This document shows, in pieces, positions 46,430 through 56,177 of a DNA stretch of 64,000 bases. This DNA is from Colwellia sp. PAMC 21821. GTDB lineage: Bacteria > Pseudomonadota > Gammaproteobacteria > Enterobacterales > Alteromonadaceae. The position numbers and the translations under genes are program-made. Under the pieces are notes generated by a model. It was given only the letters and a program-made list of their open reading frames with translations, searched no databases and was not told the DNA's origin. The DNA lies in contig NZ_CP014943.1 in assembly GCF_002077175.1 (NCBI RefSeq), forward strand, positions 434,001 to 498,000, in the 5' to 3' direction. Within the stretch, counting starts at the first letter, position 1. Every line of letters begins with the position of its first letter.

Positions 46430-48052
46430 TTGAAACTTAATAAAAAATTAATACTTACTCTTCTGAGTAGCTTTAGCTTTATGGCAAGTGCTGATGTACT
46501 TAATGGTAATTTCGAAGCTTGGTCAAATGCAAGTGCCGACAACTGGACTACTGTAGACACTGGCATCAACGTTAGCCAAAACACCAATACAATAAAAACT
46601 GGCACAAGCTCTGCCGCTATTACTGTTAATACCGCAACACAAGGCTCAACCGATTTTTTACAAAATATAGCCGTAACGGCGGGCCAAAATTATGATTTTT
46701 CGGTTTGGGTTTATCATACCGAAGGAGGTGTTAAAGCTAGACTTTTCGCTGACGGTTATCGAGGTTATTCAGATCCTAATTTAGTTAATCAATGGCAACA
46801 AGTTAGTTATACATATTCAGCAACCACCACAAAAGAAATAGCTGTTGGCTTGCGCTTTTATGACACCACTGGCTTCGACGGCTCTGAAACCGTTTATGTT
46901 GATGACTTTGAACCCACTACAAGTGCAGGCACTGGTGGTGGTACTGGCTGCTCAGACAATGAAATTACCTTCAGCTTAACCACAGATCAATATGGTTATG
47001 AAACCAGTTGGTCGATAAAAAATAGCAGTAACATAGAGCAAGCTATTGGCAGTAACTTAAGTAACTCAACCAGTTATAGCGAAAACATTTGTTTAACCGA
47101 TGGCGATTATACTTTTACTATAAACGACAGCTATGGCGATGGTATTTGCTGTACTTATGGTAACGGTTCGTACGATATCTCGCTTGCAGGAACTTCACTT
47201 GTTTCAGGCGGTACGTTTACTCAAACAGAAAGTAAAACCTTCACCCTTGGTACTGCAGGTGGCGGCTCTGGCGGTAATCCAGGGACTTATTATCAAAGTA
47301 TTACAACACAAACTGGCTATAGCCTTAAAACCGCTTTACACAATTTAATTAAAAACCACACCGCTCAAGGCTATGGCGCAATTTGGACCTTCTACGCTAA
47401 CCATTCATTAGATACCTATTATGATAACGACGGTACAATTTTAGATATTTATGCTGAAAAACCTTTCGGTAGTGATAGCTATTCTTATACCAAAGTAACT
47501 AATCAATGTGGCTCTTATCGCGGTGAAGGTGATTGTTACAACCGTGAACATTCATTTCCAAAAAGCTGGTTTGGCGGCACAATAGAACCGATGAATTCTG
47601 ATATTCATCATATTTTTGCTACCGATGGTTATGTTAACTCTAAGCGCAGCGGCTTCCCTTACGGTGAAGTAGCGAGTGCCACGTTTACTTCTACCAACAA
47701 TAGTAAACTCGGCTCAGCCACTTCAGCATTAGGTTATAACGGTACCGTATTTGAACCTATTAATGAATTTAAAGGTGATTTAGCCCGCGCTCAACTTTAT
47801 ATGGCAACGCGCTATCAAAACGTTATCTCATCTTGGCAAACCAATAGCACTTATGGCAATGCGATATTAGATGGCAGTAGTAATAAAGTGTTCGAAACAT
47901 GGCAGCTAAATATGTTATTACGCTGGCACGCTAACGACCCGGTTAGTCAAAAAGAAATTGACCGAAACGAAGCGGCTTATTCACATCAAGGTAACCGTAA
48001 TCCATTTGTTGACCACCCTGAATACGTGGAAAAAATTTGGAGCGTAAACTAA
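46430..48052 (+). CDS. Secreted endonuclease I family nuclease
   Basis: A 540-residue extracellular nuclease. A TTG start at 46430 has AAGGA 7 nt upstream and gives a signal peptide at once (MKLNKKLILTLLSSFSFMASA); an ATG 45 nt upstream would put 15 basic residues ahead of it. Residues about 25-165 form a jelly-roll CBM-like domain (NGNFEAWSNASADNW ... VYVDDFEPT), next a module with NDSYGDGICCTYGNGSYD common in secreted enzymes, and finally the endonuclease I domain (PF04231): YNREHSFPKSWFGG with the catalytic His, SDIHHIFATDGYVN. It digests extracellular DNA, giving phosphate and nitrogen. Confidence 0.92.
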   Translation: MKLNKKLILTLLSSFSFMASADVLNGNFEAWSNASADNWTTVDTGINVSQNTNTIKTGTSSAAITVNTATQGSTDFLQNIAVTAGQNYDFSVWVYHTEGGVKARLFADGYRGYSDPNLVNQWQQVSYTYSATTTKEIAVGLRFYDTTGFDGSETVYVDDFEPTTSAGTGGGTGCSDNEITFSLTTDQYGYETSWSIKNSSNIEQAIGSNLSNSTSYSENICLTDGDYTFTINDSYGDGICCTYGNGSYDISLAGTSLVSGGTFTQTESKTFTLGTAGGGSGGNPGTYYQSITTQTGYSLKTALHNLIKNHTAQGYGAIWTFYANHSLDTYYDNDGTILDIYAEKPFGSDSYSYTKVTNQCGSYRGEGDCYNREHSFPKSWFGGTIEPMNSDIHHIFATDGYVNSKRSGFPYGEVASATFTSTNNSKLGSATSALGYNGTVFEPINEFKGDLARAQLYMATRYQNVISSWQTNSTYGNAILDGSSNKVFETWQLNMLLRWHANDPVSQKEIDRNEAAYSHQGNRNPFVDHPEYVEKIWSVN

Positions 48053-48065
48053 TAGTAAGTATACA

Positions 48066-48103
48066 AATGAAGTGGTGCTAGAAGCGCCATTTCATTTTTA
48101 TTT
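48066..48103 (+). terminator. Terminator after the endonuclease I gene
   Basis: AATGAAGTGGTGC / GCGCCATTTCATT, a 13-bp stem with two G-U pairs, 5-nt loop, and TTTATTTACC downstream. Confidence 0.75.
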
Positions 48104-48210
48104 ACCTAACACAACTGCTCTCAAGCAAGATAAAATCCTCCCTAAGTGTTATATACAGCTTTTATAATTCCTTTAAAGTAATTAAACACTATCGCTAAAG
48201 GGCTTTTTAA

Positions 48211-48777
48211 ATGCATAAATACATCATTGTTTTGCTCGCCTTTCTCACCTTATCTTGTGTTACGCAACAGGCTATTATTGAATCTGAAAACTTTTACCAA
48301 GGTACAAAAAAAATACATTTATTTGATAATAAAGGAGAAAAGTATTTTATCGGTACAGTCACTTTCTCAAATAATGCAGAGAAAATTCATTATAAAATTG
48401 ACGTTGAACATCAAATATTTAAAGATTATTTTTTATCAATGAAAGAAATGAAATGCTTAGAAGGTCCCGAATTATGGTGCCATTTAGCTTACCCATATAG
48501 TAGCCCTCGAAATATCACCACAACAGATTTTAGTTGGCTTTCACATGACTTATTATTTATGTACAAAAAAGCCTCCCAATTTGGTGCCAACTTTTATCAA
48601 GGTATTTATTATCGTTTTGAGCTCAAGTCAGATAAATTAAGTGGTACAGCTATGGCAGTTGATCTAAACCTTTTGGCAGCGCCACCAAAAAACACAACAT
48701 TACCACCCGTAACTGCGCACGATATTGATGAACTAGAGCCAACCAATCGATGGCTGCCGGTAATCGAAATTCAATAA
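48211..48777 (+). CDS. Hypothetical lipoprotein
   Basis: A 188-residue lipoprotein (lipobox LTLSC, Cys16) of unknown function. The mature part starts with a polar segment, then beta-strand-rich sequence, with one Cys pair (KCLEGPELWCHLAYPY), and a Pro-rich end. It is transcribed after the nuclease but separated by a terminator, so it is probably a separate transcript. No similarity recognised. Confidence 0.7.
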   Translation: MHKYIIVLLAFLTLSCVTQQAIIESENFYQGTKKIHLFDNKGEKYFIGTVTFSNNAEKIHYKIDVEHQIFKDYFLSMKEMKCLEGPELWCHLAYPYSSPRNITTTDFSWLSHDLLFMYKKASQFGANFYQGIYYRFELKSDKLSGTAMAVDLNLLAAPPKNTTLPPVTAHDIDELEPTNRWLPVIEIQ

Positions 48778-49603
48778 AAATTTAAATAGTTCATTGTTAA
48801 GTTGTTGAGTACTTATGCAGTTTAGTAAAATTTAAAATAACACTCATCTTAAATACAACCTAACTACATAGCAGCGAAATTTAAATATATCATCCGTTGT
48901 CATATTTAAACGGCAAATTTTTAGCGAGTAGATACTAAATTACCTATTTATCCCCCAACCTGCACCAATACCTGCGGGGTCAGGTTCGTTGAAACATACC
49001 TGCGGGGTCAGGTTCGTTGAAATGTCTGGAATATATGAACATTAGTTTTAGTTATCAAAGCACTGAACGTCCGCAATGAGCTTTAACCGGCCTCACAAGT
49101 AAGCAGATAATCATGACTGTTCTGCCCCTAAAAACTATCACTCCTTCACATAATTTTAATGACTTAAAGCTCACCGTTGCTTATAAATACTTAAATCTTA
49201 TAAGGTGGCAAACTTTAATATAATTGGTTGGCTGCTCTAAATATAAGTGGGCGGCAATGATGATAGATATTTTCCATTTAAATAAATTCATGAATATTTA
49301 ATCATCAATTTCGCTATATTTTTCACTAGCCCCTCCCCCAAAAAATCCCCTACTATTGTTTATAAGAGCTTTTTTTTAGAGCCTCTCTTAATGAATAAAA
49401 ATAACAACATTAGCTTCATTCCACACCAAAATAATTATTAGACCCCTAACCTTTAATGACCTTTTTAAAATTTAATTCATGGCGTTTAATACTCGTCTAT
49501 AACGTATATAGAACACCAATAAGCATGATTTTAGGCACCTTCCGCTAAGTTCAGCTTTTAAAGCTGAGTTGATAATCCCATAAAAAACCATTAGAATAGA
49601 AAC
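48778..49603. other. Long intergenic stretch
   Basis: About 830 bp, AT-rich, with no gene seen on either strand. Its only recognisable parts are the 28-bp tandem repeat at 48968 and, at its right end, the BetI-type palindrome. Confidence 0.5.
48968..49023. repeat. Tandem repeat, 2 x 28 bp, REP/RAYT-like
   Basis: Two nearly identical head-to-tail units: ATACCTGCGGGGTCAGG, then TTCGTTGAAAC/T. The GGGGTCAG core is typical of the short repeats that flank REP-associated tyrosine transposases in Gammaproteobacteria; no transposase gene remains here. Confidence 0.75.
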
Positions 49604-49621
49604 TAATTGAACGTTCAATTA
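49604..49621. promoter_or_regulatory. BetI operator
   Basis: TAATTGAACGTTCAATTA is a perfect 18-bp palindrome 19 nt before betI. The core TTGAACGTTCAA matches known BetI boxes, so BetI should repress its own operon here and be released by choline. Confidence 0.8.
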
Positions 49622-49640
49622 ATAAAAAAGAAGTCGTAAT

Positions 49641-50246
49641 ATGCCTAAAGTTGGAATGAAACCTCTGCGTAAACAACAGCTAATTGATGCAACATTAGAG
49701 TCGATTGGTCAACACGGATTACAAAGTACAACCATTATAACCATCAGTAAAATTGCGGGATTATCTTCTGGAATTATTAGTCATTATTTTGGTGGTAAAC
49801 AAGGCCTAATAGAAGCAACCATTAAGCATCTTTTAGAGCAATTAAAGTTAGCATTACTTGAACGTGTATCGCCAAAAAAACTTAATGCACCCGAACGACT
49901 CAACATGATCATAGAGGCTAATTTCACCTCATTTCAGCGCTCTACCCCTACCATAAAAACGTGGCTTAGTTTCTGGGCAGAGTCAATGCATGATCCAAAG
50001 CTAAAAAGATTACAAAATATCAATAGTAGGCGTTTATATAGCAACCTGCTTTTTTCATATCGTCAATTATTAGCAGAAGATGTTGCCATAGTAGCGTCTC
50101 AAAAAACCGCAGCGATGATTGATGGCTTATGGCTACGCTGTGCCTTAAGTTCTTCGCCTGAAGAAGAATTCATCAAAGCTGAGCAATTATGTAAAAGCTT
50201 TATAGACGAACAAATTAACCAATACGGAGATGTTACTTGTCATTAA
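49641..50246 (+). CDS. betI: Choline-responsive repressor BetI (TetR family)
   Basis: A 201-residue TetR repressor of choline/betaine genes. The N-terminus [26 protein letters not shown] and the [29 protein letters not shown] follow E. coli BetI closely. Its last 10 bases overlap the betB start, so the two are co-translated. A perfect palindrome of BetI type sits 19 nt before the start. Confidence 0.95.
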   Translation: MPKVGMKPLRKQQLIDATLESIGQHGLQSTTIITISKIAGLSSGIISHYFGGKQGLIEATIKHLLEQLKLALLERVSPKKLNAPERLNMIIEANFTSFQRSTPTIKTWLSFWAESMHDPKLKRLQNINSRRLYSNLLFSYRQLLAEDVAIVASQKTAAMIDGLWLRCALSSSPEEEFIKAEQLCKSFIDEQINQYGDVTCH

Positions 50247-51700
50247 TACGTTATAAAAATTATGTCGATGGTACTTATATAGATAATGCCAGTGGTGAAA
50301 CATTTGATGTGATTAACCCCGCTACGGGAAAAGTTATCTATCAAGTTGAAGTTGCCGATGAACAAGTCCAAGAAAAAGCCATAGCCAGCGCGAAGCTTGG
50401 TTTTGATACATGGTCAGCAATGAGTGCTACCGAACGTAGCCGAATTTTACTTAAAGCTGTTGCGTTATTACATGAACGTAATGACGAGTTAGCCAAAATT
50501 GAAGTACTTGATACCGGCAAGCCATGGCAAGAAGCTTCAGTAGTTGATGTATTATCAGGCGCTGATTCAATCGAATTTTTTGCCGGGCTAGCGCCTGGTA
50601 TTGAAGGTAATCAACAAGCCGTAGATGGCGACTTTTACTATACACGCCGTGAGCCCTTAGGTATTTGCGCAGGTATAGGTGCTTGGAACTATCCATTACA
50701 AATTGCTTGTTGGAAAGCAGCGCCAGCATTAGCTTGCGGTAATGTGATGATTTTTAAACCTTCTGAAGAAACACCGCTTGGCGCATTAAAATTAGCAGAA
50801 ATATTTACCGAAGCAGGGTTACCTAACGGCGTATTTAACGTTGTTCAAGGCGCGGGTGAAGTCGGTGCTTGGTTAACTCATCATCCAGAAATTGCAAAAG
50901 TTTCATTTACTGGCGAAGTGGGCACCGGTAAAAAAGTCATGGCCGCTGCTGCCAGTTCACTTAAAGATGTCACCATGGAACTTGGCGGTAAGTCACCCCT
51001 GATTATTTTTGATGATGCGGATATCGATAATGCCGTTTCTGCCGCCATGTTAGGTAATTTTTATACCCAAGGCGAAGTTTGTACAAACGGTACACGCGTA
51101 TTCGTACAAAAATCACTATACCCAGCCTTTATTGAGAAACTGCTCGATCGCACTAAAAATAATATTGTTGCGGGCGATCCTATGGATCCTAACACTAACT
51201 TTGGTGCACTAATTTCAGCTAAACATATGGCATTAGTACAAAGCTATATCGATATTGGCATTAAAGAAGGCGCAACACTTCTTCATGGTGGTAAAGCGTT
51301 ACAACTAGAAAGTTCGCCAAACGGTTATTTTGTTGCGCCTACTATTTTTGGTGACTGTACTGACCAAATGACCATTTGCCGTGAAGAAATTTTCGGTCCG
51401 GTAATGAGCGTATTAACATTTACCGATGAAGATGAAGTGATCAGCCGAGCCAATGCAACAGAATTTGGTTTAGCCGCCGGTGTATTTACCCAAGATATTA
51501 CCCGAGCACACCGTGTAGTTCATCAAATGCAAGCCGGTATTTGTTGGATAAATAGCTATGGTGCATCACCAGCCCAAATGCCTGTTGGTGGTTATAAACA
51601 GTCAGGTATTGGTAGAGAAAACGGTCTTGCTACCCTAAATCATTACACTCAAATAAAAGCAGTTTATGTAGGGCTACAGCCTCTCGATAGTCCTTTTTAA
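50237..51700 (+). CDS. betB: Betaine aldehyde dehydrogenase
   Basis: Oxidises betaine aldehyde to glycine betaine with NAD+; 487 residues, as in E. coli (490). Catalytic residues: Glu in [11 protein letters not shown] and Cys in [10 protein letters not shown]; cofactor segment [39 protein letters not shown] is family-typical. The start is a TTG at 50237 with GGAG 7 nt upstream, overlapping betI by 10 bases; no in-frame ATG gives a complete N-terminus. A hairpin with 10-bp perfect arms covers the stop codon (51697-51731). Confidence 0.96.
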   Translation: MSLIRYKNYVDGTYIDNASGETFDVINPATGKVIYQVEVADEQVQEKAIASAKLGFDTWSAMSATERSRILLKAVALLHERNDELAKIEVLDTGKPWQEASVVDVLSGADSIEFFAGLAPGIEGNQQAVDGDFYYTRREPLGICAGIGAWNYPLQIACWKAAPALACGNVMIFKPSEETPLGALKLAEIFTEAGLPNGVFNVVQGAGEVGAWLTHHPEIAKVSFTGEVGTGKKVMAAAASSLKDVTMELGGKSPLIIFDDADIDNAVSAAMLGNFYTQGEVCTNGTRVFVQKSLYPAFIEKLLDRTKNNIVAGDPMDPNTNFGALISAKHMALVQSYIDIGIKEGATLLHGGKALQLESSPNGYFVAPTIFGDCTDQMTICREEIFGPVMSVLTFTDEDEVISRANATEFGLAAGVFTQDITRAHRVVHQMQAGICWINSYGASPAQMPVGGYKQSGIGRENGLATLNHYTQIKAVYVGLQPLDSPF

Positions 51701-51731
51701 CGAACAGAGTAACTCAATTTTTGTTCGTTAA
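51697..51731. repeat. Inverted repeat across the betB stop
   Basis: TTAACGAACA / TGTTCGTTAA, perfect 10-bp arms with a 15-nt loop. It lacks a T-run, so it more likely protects the betB mRNA end or tunes betA expression than terminates. Confidence 0.6.
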
Positions 51732-51779
51732 TTAGGCTTTAAAAAGTCTTCATACTCTAAATTAATTTAAAGGTTTTAA

Positions 51780-53465
51780 ATGAAAAGTGAAAAATTTGAT
51801 TACATTATTGTCGGTGCTGGTTCTGCGGGTTGCGTCTTAGCAAATCGTCTTAGTGAAGACAGTAATAACAACGTGTTACTGATTGAAACAGGCGGCAGCG
51901 ATAAAAGTATTTTTATTCAAATGCCAACGGCATTGTCTATTCCGATGAATTCAAAAAAATACGCTTGGCAATTTGAAAGCCAACCAGAGCCGTTTCTTGA
52001 TAATCGACGTATGCACTGCCCTAGAGGTAAAGTATTAGGCGGTTCATCTTCAATTAACGGCATGGTTTATGTACGTGGACATGCAAAAGATTTTGATGAA
52101 TGGCAGCAACATGGCGCCCAAGAGTGGGATTACGATCACTGTTTACCCTATTTTAAAAAGTCTGAAGACTGGGCATTTAGTGCCAATGAGTATCGCGCAA
52201 AAGACGGACCTTTAGGCGTAAACAACGGCAATGAAATGAAAAATCCGCTTTACAAAGCATTTATCAATGCGGGAGTTGAAGCCGGTTACTTTGAAACGCA
52301 AGATTATAATGCGGCTCAACAAGAAGGTTTTGGCCCAATGCACATGACCGTTAAAAACGGTGTGCGCGCCTCTACAGCAAATGCTTATTTACGACCAGCA
52401 ATGTCGCGCAATAACTTAACGGTTATTACGCATGCGTTGGTACATAAAGTTATACTTGAAGGTAAAAAAGCCGTTGGTGTTAAGTACGAGCATAAAGGCA
52501 AAATAATTGATGTTGGGGCAAATAAAGAAGTTATTTTATCCGCCGGCTCTATAGGCTCACCACATATATTACAGTTATCAGGTATCGGCCCTAAAGCTGT
52601 GCTTGAAGCCGCAAATATTGAAGTAAAACACGATTTACCTGGTGTAGGTGAAAACTTGCAAGATCATCTAGAGTTTTATTTTCAATTTAAGTGCAAGCAG
52701 CCAATTACACTCAATGGCAAGTTAGATTGGTGGAGTAAATTGCTAATAGGCACTCGCTGGATATTAAGCAAAAAAGGTTTAGGTTCAACCAACCATTTTG
52801 AATCTTGTGGTTTTATTCGCTCAAAAGCCAGTGTTGAATGGCCAGATCTTCAATATCACTTTTTACCGGCAGCAATGCGATATGACGGTAAAGAAGCTTT
52901 TGCAGGTCACGGATTTCAAGTACATGTTGGCCATAATAAACCTAAGAGTCGTGGGCAGATCAAAGCTATTTCAAACGATCCTAAAGCGCATCCAGAAATT
53001 CAATTTAATTACCTTGAACACGAAGAAGACCGTGAAGGGTTTCGTGCCTGTGTTCGTCTAACGCGTGAAATTATTAACCAGCAAGCTCTTGATGCATTTC
53101 GTGGGGAAGAAATTCAGCCGGGCATTCAAGTACAAACAGATGAAGAAATTGACACTTTCGTACGTCAATCTGTTGAAAGTGCTTACCACCCTTCTTGCTC
53201 ATGTAAAATGGGTACAGATGCAATGTCAGTGGTAGACCCTCAAACACGAGTACATGGCATTGAAGGACTAAGAGTGGTTGATTCGTCAATATTCCCAACA
53301 ATTCCTAATGGTAATCTCAATTCACCCACCATTATGGTTGCTGAACGCGCCGCCGATATTATTCGCGGACGAACGCTATTAGCGCCAGTTAATGCAGAAG
53401 TTACGCTAGCGACAAACTGGCAAGAGCAACAGCGTTCAAATGTGCCAAAACGCACAACACAATAA
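51780..53465 (+). CDS. betA: Choline dehydrogenase (GMC flavoprotein)
   Basis: Oxidises choline to betaine aldehyde at the inner membrane. A 561-residue FAD enzyme of the GMC family: dinucleotide-binding [21 protein letters not shown] signature 1 [21 protein letters not shown], signature 2 [20 protein letters not shown], and the C-terminal [28 protein letters not shown] with the active-site His nearby ([12 protein letters not shown]). Third gene of the bet operon, 79 nt after betB. Confidence 0.96.
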   Translation: MKSEKFDYIIVGAGSAGCVLANRLSEDSNNNVLLIETGGSDKSIFIQMPTALSIPMNSKKYAWQFESQPEPFLDNRRMHCPRGKVLGGSSSINGMVYVRGHAKDFDEWQQHGAQEWDYDHCLPYFKKSEDWAFSANEYRAKDGPLGVNNGNEMKNPLYKAFINAGVEAGYFETQDYNAAQQEGFGPMHMTVKNGVRASTANAYLRPAMSRNNLTVITHALVHKVILEGKKAVGVKYEHKGKIIDVGANKEVILSAGSIGSPHILQLSGIGPKAVLEAANIEVKHDLPGVGENLQDHLEFYFQFKCKQPITLNGKLDWWSKLLIGTRWILSKKGLGSTNHFESCGFIRSKASVEWPDLQYHFLPAAMRYDGKEAFAGHGFQVHVGHNKPKSRGQIKAISNDPKAHPEIQFNYLEHEEDREGFRACVRLTREIINQQALDAFRGEEIQPGIQVQTDEEIDTFVRQSVESAYHPSCSCKMGTDAMSVVDPQTRVHGIEGLRVVDSSIFPTIPNGNLNSPTIMVAERAADIIRGRTLLAPVNAEVTLATNWQEQQRSNVPKRTTQ

Positions 53466-53494
53466 TGTTTAATCGTGAGTGTTCTTGTAAACAG

Positions 53495-53547
53495 TAATTA
53501 TCATCGTCATGGTTCTACCTCGGTATATGCCATGGCGACGACAATTA
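53495..53547. repeat. Long inverted repeat between betA and the transporter
   Basis: 18-bp arms (TAATTATCATCGTCATGG / CCATGGCGACGACAATTA) with three mismatches that become G-U pairs on the minus strand. The remaining 260 bp to the transporter gene hold nothing else I recognise. Confidence 0.6.
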
Positions 53548-53809
53548 ATGTTTTAAGCCGAGTACCAAGTTGATTTATTGCCCGCTTATTTTTAAGGGTA
53601 AAAATGAAAAAATACAGCGTTATAACGTTTATCAGTAGCATAATTACTGACTAAATTTATAGTCTGAACTTATCCATTTTTCTCATAAAAAAGTAGCATA
53701 CACAATTCATCAAATTGGCTAACAAGCTGAAACTGAACACTCGGTCTGTAAGAAAAAATAGGAGTTAATTTATCTTTAAATTGATTGAAAACGTAATAAG
53801 GAAACTATC

Positions 53810-55027
53810 ATGACCGCATGGTTATCTGCAGGAATGTTATTTACTTTTAGCGCAATCGCATTTGTACTATATCGATGGGGCAATATTCGCTGTGTTGGTG
53901 TAACACCCGTTAAAACGTTTACCTTTATTGCTATATTGTTTACTTCGGGGCTTGATGTCGGACTTATTATGTTCCCATTAACTGAGTTTGCAAGTTACGC
54001 CGATTTAGCAACTAGCCCTGAGTACGGTTTTACTAACCCCTTAGCTATAGAGTTTGGTTTTTGGGCCTTCCTTATTTGGAGCTTTTACTTTCTCACCTGC
54101 TTTTACTTTTGTGTTATTGAGCCACGTGTACGATTCTTTGAAATTCCGCTGGTTAGGTTCATTAATAACGTTGTTATTATAGGCACCTGTGCATTTACGG
54201 CTTATTTATTACTGTCTAACTTACCTTGGTATATGCCAGACCTTGGCGATGGTGAGTCTATTATTGGTAGTTTCTACTTAATTGTATTATTAGTCATTGC
54301 CTTTGCCGTGTATTCAAGTACCAACATACGTTATGTACGCATTTTAAGCCTAGCAACCACTTGGCTTTTTATCGCGTTAATTGCGGTCATGTGGGGCGGT
54401 GCATTTTTTGGTGAAAACTCAAGCATCGGCCAATTTGCCAATACCTTTTCAATGTTAGGTGGCTACTTCGGTAACATTCACGAGTTTGTTCTACCAATGA
54501 ATGCTTATCATGAATTCTATCTTTACTGGTGGTTTGCATGGAGCATTATGATTGGCCAATTTACTTCACGTTTTGTCAGTGGTTTACGTACTTACCAAGT
54601 ACTATTGGCTATGTTGGTATTTCCGTCTATTCCGATCGCAATATGGTTCAGCGTTTTGTATTACTACAGCATGAACGGTATAGAAACGGCTGGTTTCTAT
54701 AATATTGCCATGGCATTTGTTGGCATTACATTTGTGGTTAACTCTCTCGACTCACTGATCCGTTTATACACCGACAATTTGAATATAGGGGTAACCCGTA
54801 TAGGTAAAGTTAAATATTTCTTAGGCAATATTATTGCCTTAAGTTTACTTACCTTGTTATTCAAATTAGATTTCTTAGCAATCCAATGGGTTGGCGCATT
54901 AGTTATCGGGCTATTCTTCTCTTGCTTTGGTTATATTCTGCTCAGAAAATTTAAAGAAGTAGCCGCAATAGAAAGCTCACCAAAAGAAAATAAAATCGAC
55001 TTTACCAAACTAGAACGAGTGACCTAA
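53810..55027 (+). CDS. Short BCCT-like transporter, probably for choline or betaine
   Basis: A 405-residue protein with about 12 hydrophobic segments. A stretch FYLYWWFAWSIMIGQFTSRFVSGLRT resembles the signature Trp-rich helix of betaine/choline/carnitine transporters (BCCT), and FSVLYYYSMNG and NSLDSLIRL follow the same order as in BCCTs. The usual length is 500-650, so the N-terminal part is reduced. ATG 53810 follows AAGGAAACTATC. Its place after betIBA supports choline or betaine uptake; DMSP is another known BCCT substrate. Confidence 0.75.
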   Translation: MTAWLSAGMLFTFSAIAFVLYRWGNIRCVGVTPVKTFTFIAILFTSGLDVGLIMFPLTEFASYADLATSPEYGFTNPLAIEFGFWAFLIWSFYFLTCFYFCVIEPRVRFFEIPLVRFINNVVIIGTCAFTAYLLLSNLPWYMPDLGDGESIIGSFYLIVLLVIAFAVYSSTNIRYVRILSLATTWLFIALIAVMWGGAFFGENSSIGQFANTFSMLGGYFGNIHEFVLPMNAYHEFYLYWWFAWSIMIGQFTSRFVSGLRTYQVLLAMLVFPSIPIAIWFSVLYYYSMNGIETAGFYNIAMAFVGITFVVNSLDSLIRLYTDNLNIGVTRIGKVKYFLGNIIALSLLTLLFKLDFLAIQWVGALVIGLFFSCFGYILLRKFKEVAAIESSPKENKIDFTKLERVT

Positions 55028-55031
55028 TTAA

Positions 55032-55742
55032 ATGAGTATACAATTAATGAAAAGCAGTCTTATTGCCCTAGCAACAAGTTTTCTACTAACAACCTCTTTA
55101 GCGGTATTCGCTGAAGTAACTTCAACGGTTAATTTAACCTCTGATTATACTTTTAATGGCGTAAGCTTGACTGGAAATGATCCAGCGTTACAAGCAAGTT
55201 TAGATTATTCAGGAACCGATGGTTTTTATGCTGGTACCTGGGCATCAACAGTTGATTTTGGTAACAATAAGGTAGAATTAGATGTTTACGCAGGCAAATA
55301 CTTTCAGTTAGATGAAAAAATAGGTCTTGATACCGGTATTGCTTACTATACCTACCACGGCGACTCAACTTCCGATACTTACAATTATCCAGAGACTTAT
55401 GCCAAGTTTAGCTACAACTCATCGGTCGGTAAGACCGAACTAAACTTCTGGTACACCTGGGACTATTTTGGCCTTGAATCGGGGCATTATATTACAATGA
55501 TTGCTCATACCTTTGAAGTAGCATCAGGTCATCACCTGAAAGCGACTTTCGATCGTTCGACGTCAAATGATACAAATAAATGGTTGTGGGATGGTAAAAA
55601 ATCATTCAATCATATGCGCCTTGAATATATGACCCACTATGAAGGGTTTGATTTTAATCTAGCGATTGAAGATACCACTATGAATATTGACAGTGCAGAT
55701 TCACGCATTGTTTTATCCGTGTCACGTACCTTTGGTTTATAG
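55032..55742 (+). CDS. TorF-family putative porin
   Basis: A 236-residue outer-membrane protein of the TorF type (TIGR02001). A signal peptide ends at FAEV; then STVNLTSDYTFNGVSLTGNDPALQASLDYS, which is the family signature of the first strands, and amphipathic beta strands to the C-terminal SRTFGL with a terminal hydrophobic residue. It starts 4 nt after the transporter stop, so it is co-transcribed and likely lets the quaternary amine through the outer membrane. An internal ATG at 55047 is an alternative start. Confidence 0.85.
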   Translation: MSIQLMKSSLIALATSFLLTTSLAVFAEVTSTVNLTSDYTFNGVSLTGNDPALQASLDYSGTDGFYAGTWASTVDFGNNKVELDVYAGKYFQLDEKIGLDTGIAYYTYHGDSTSDTYNYPETYAKFSYNSSVGKTELNFWYTWDYFGLESGHYITMIAHTFEVASGHHLKATFDRSTSNDTNKWLWDGKKSFNHMRLEYMTHYEGFDFNLAIEDTTMNIDSADSRIVLSVSRTFGL

Positions 55743-55801
55743 CACCTAAGTTTATAGCGTTAGCAGCAGGTATTGATTTTTTAATACCTCAATACTAATT
55801 T

Positions 55802-55838
55802 AAGCGCCCTTACAGCTTTTATGTAAGGGCGCTTTTTA
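55802..55838 (+). terminator. Terminator of the bet operon
   Basis: AAGCGCCCTTACA / TGTAAGGGCGCTT, perfect 13-bp stem with a 7-nt loop and TTTATT, 60 nt after the porin stop. Confidence 0.92.
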
Positions 55839-55917
55839 TTGCCCTTTACAGTTCATAATTAAGCCTAGCCTTATTCACTCGTTAACATGATATGAAAAAT
55901 CTAAGCTGATAACTTTA

Positions 55918-55989
55918 TCTGAAGCTTTTCCTGAAGCTTTTTCTGAAGCAATGTCTGAAGCAATGTCTAAAGCAATCACTAAAGCTTGC
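55918..55989. repeat. Tandem repeat, 6 x 12 bp
   Basis: Units of 12 bp (tctgaagctttt, tctgaagcaatg and variants) in tandem, in the 435-bp gap before the aminotransferase gene. In one frame they read S/P-E-A-F/M repeatedly, but there is no start codon or ribosome-binding site before them. The rest of this gap holds only the terminator. Confidence 0.8.
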
Positions 55990-56177
55990 AGGAAAACTCC
56001 ACCTCAGTTTTCACTTCAAGTTTTTACCCAAACCTTTACATCAAACGACTAACATTCACCATTAAATACCGAAAAGTATAACTAGCACTTCCTGACGTCT
56101 TACTATCCCTGTATTATCCCCAGCATTAAATTTACCGTCCAAATGTTTAAAATAAATCAGTTAGATTGGAACATATT

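Noticed and set aside
48968..49023. CRISPR array
   Set aside because: Only two direct copies with no spacer and no cas genes; nothing elsewhere in the window has regular repeat-spacer structure.
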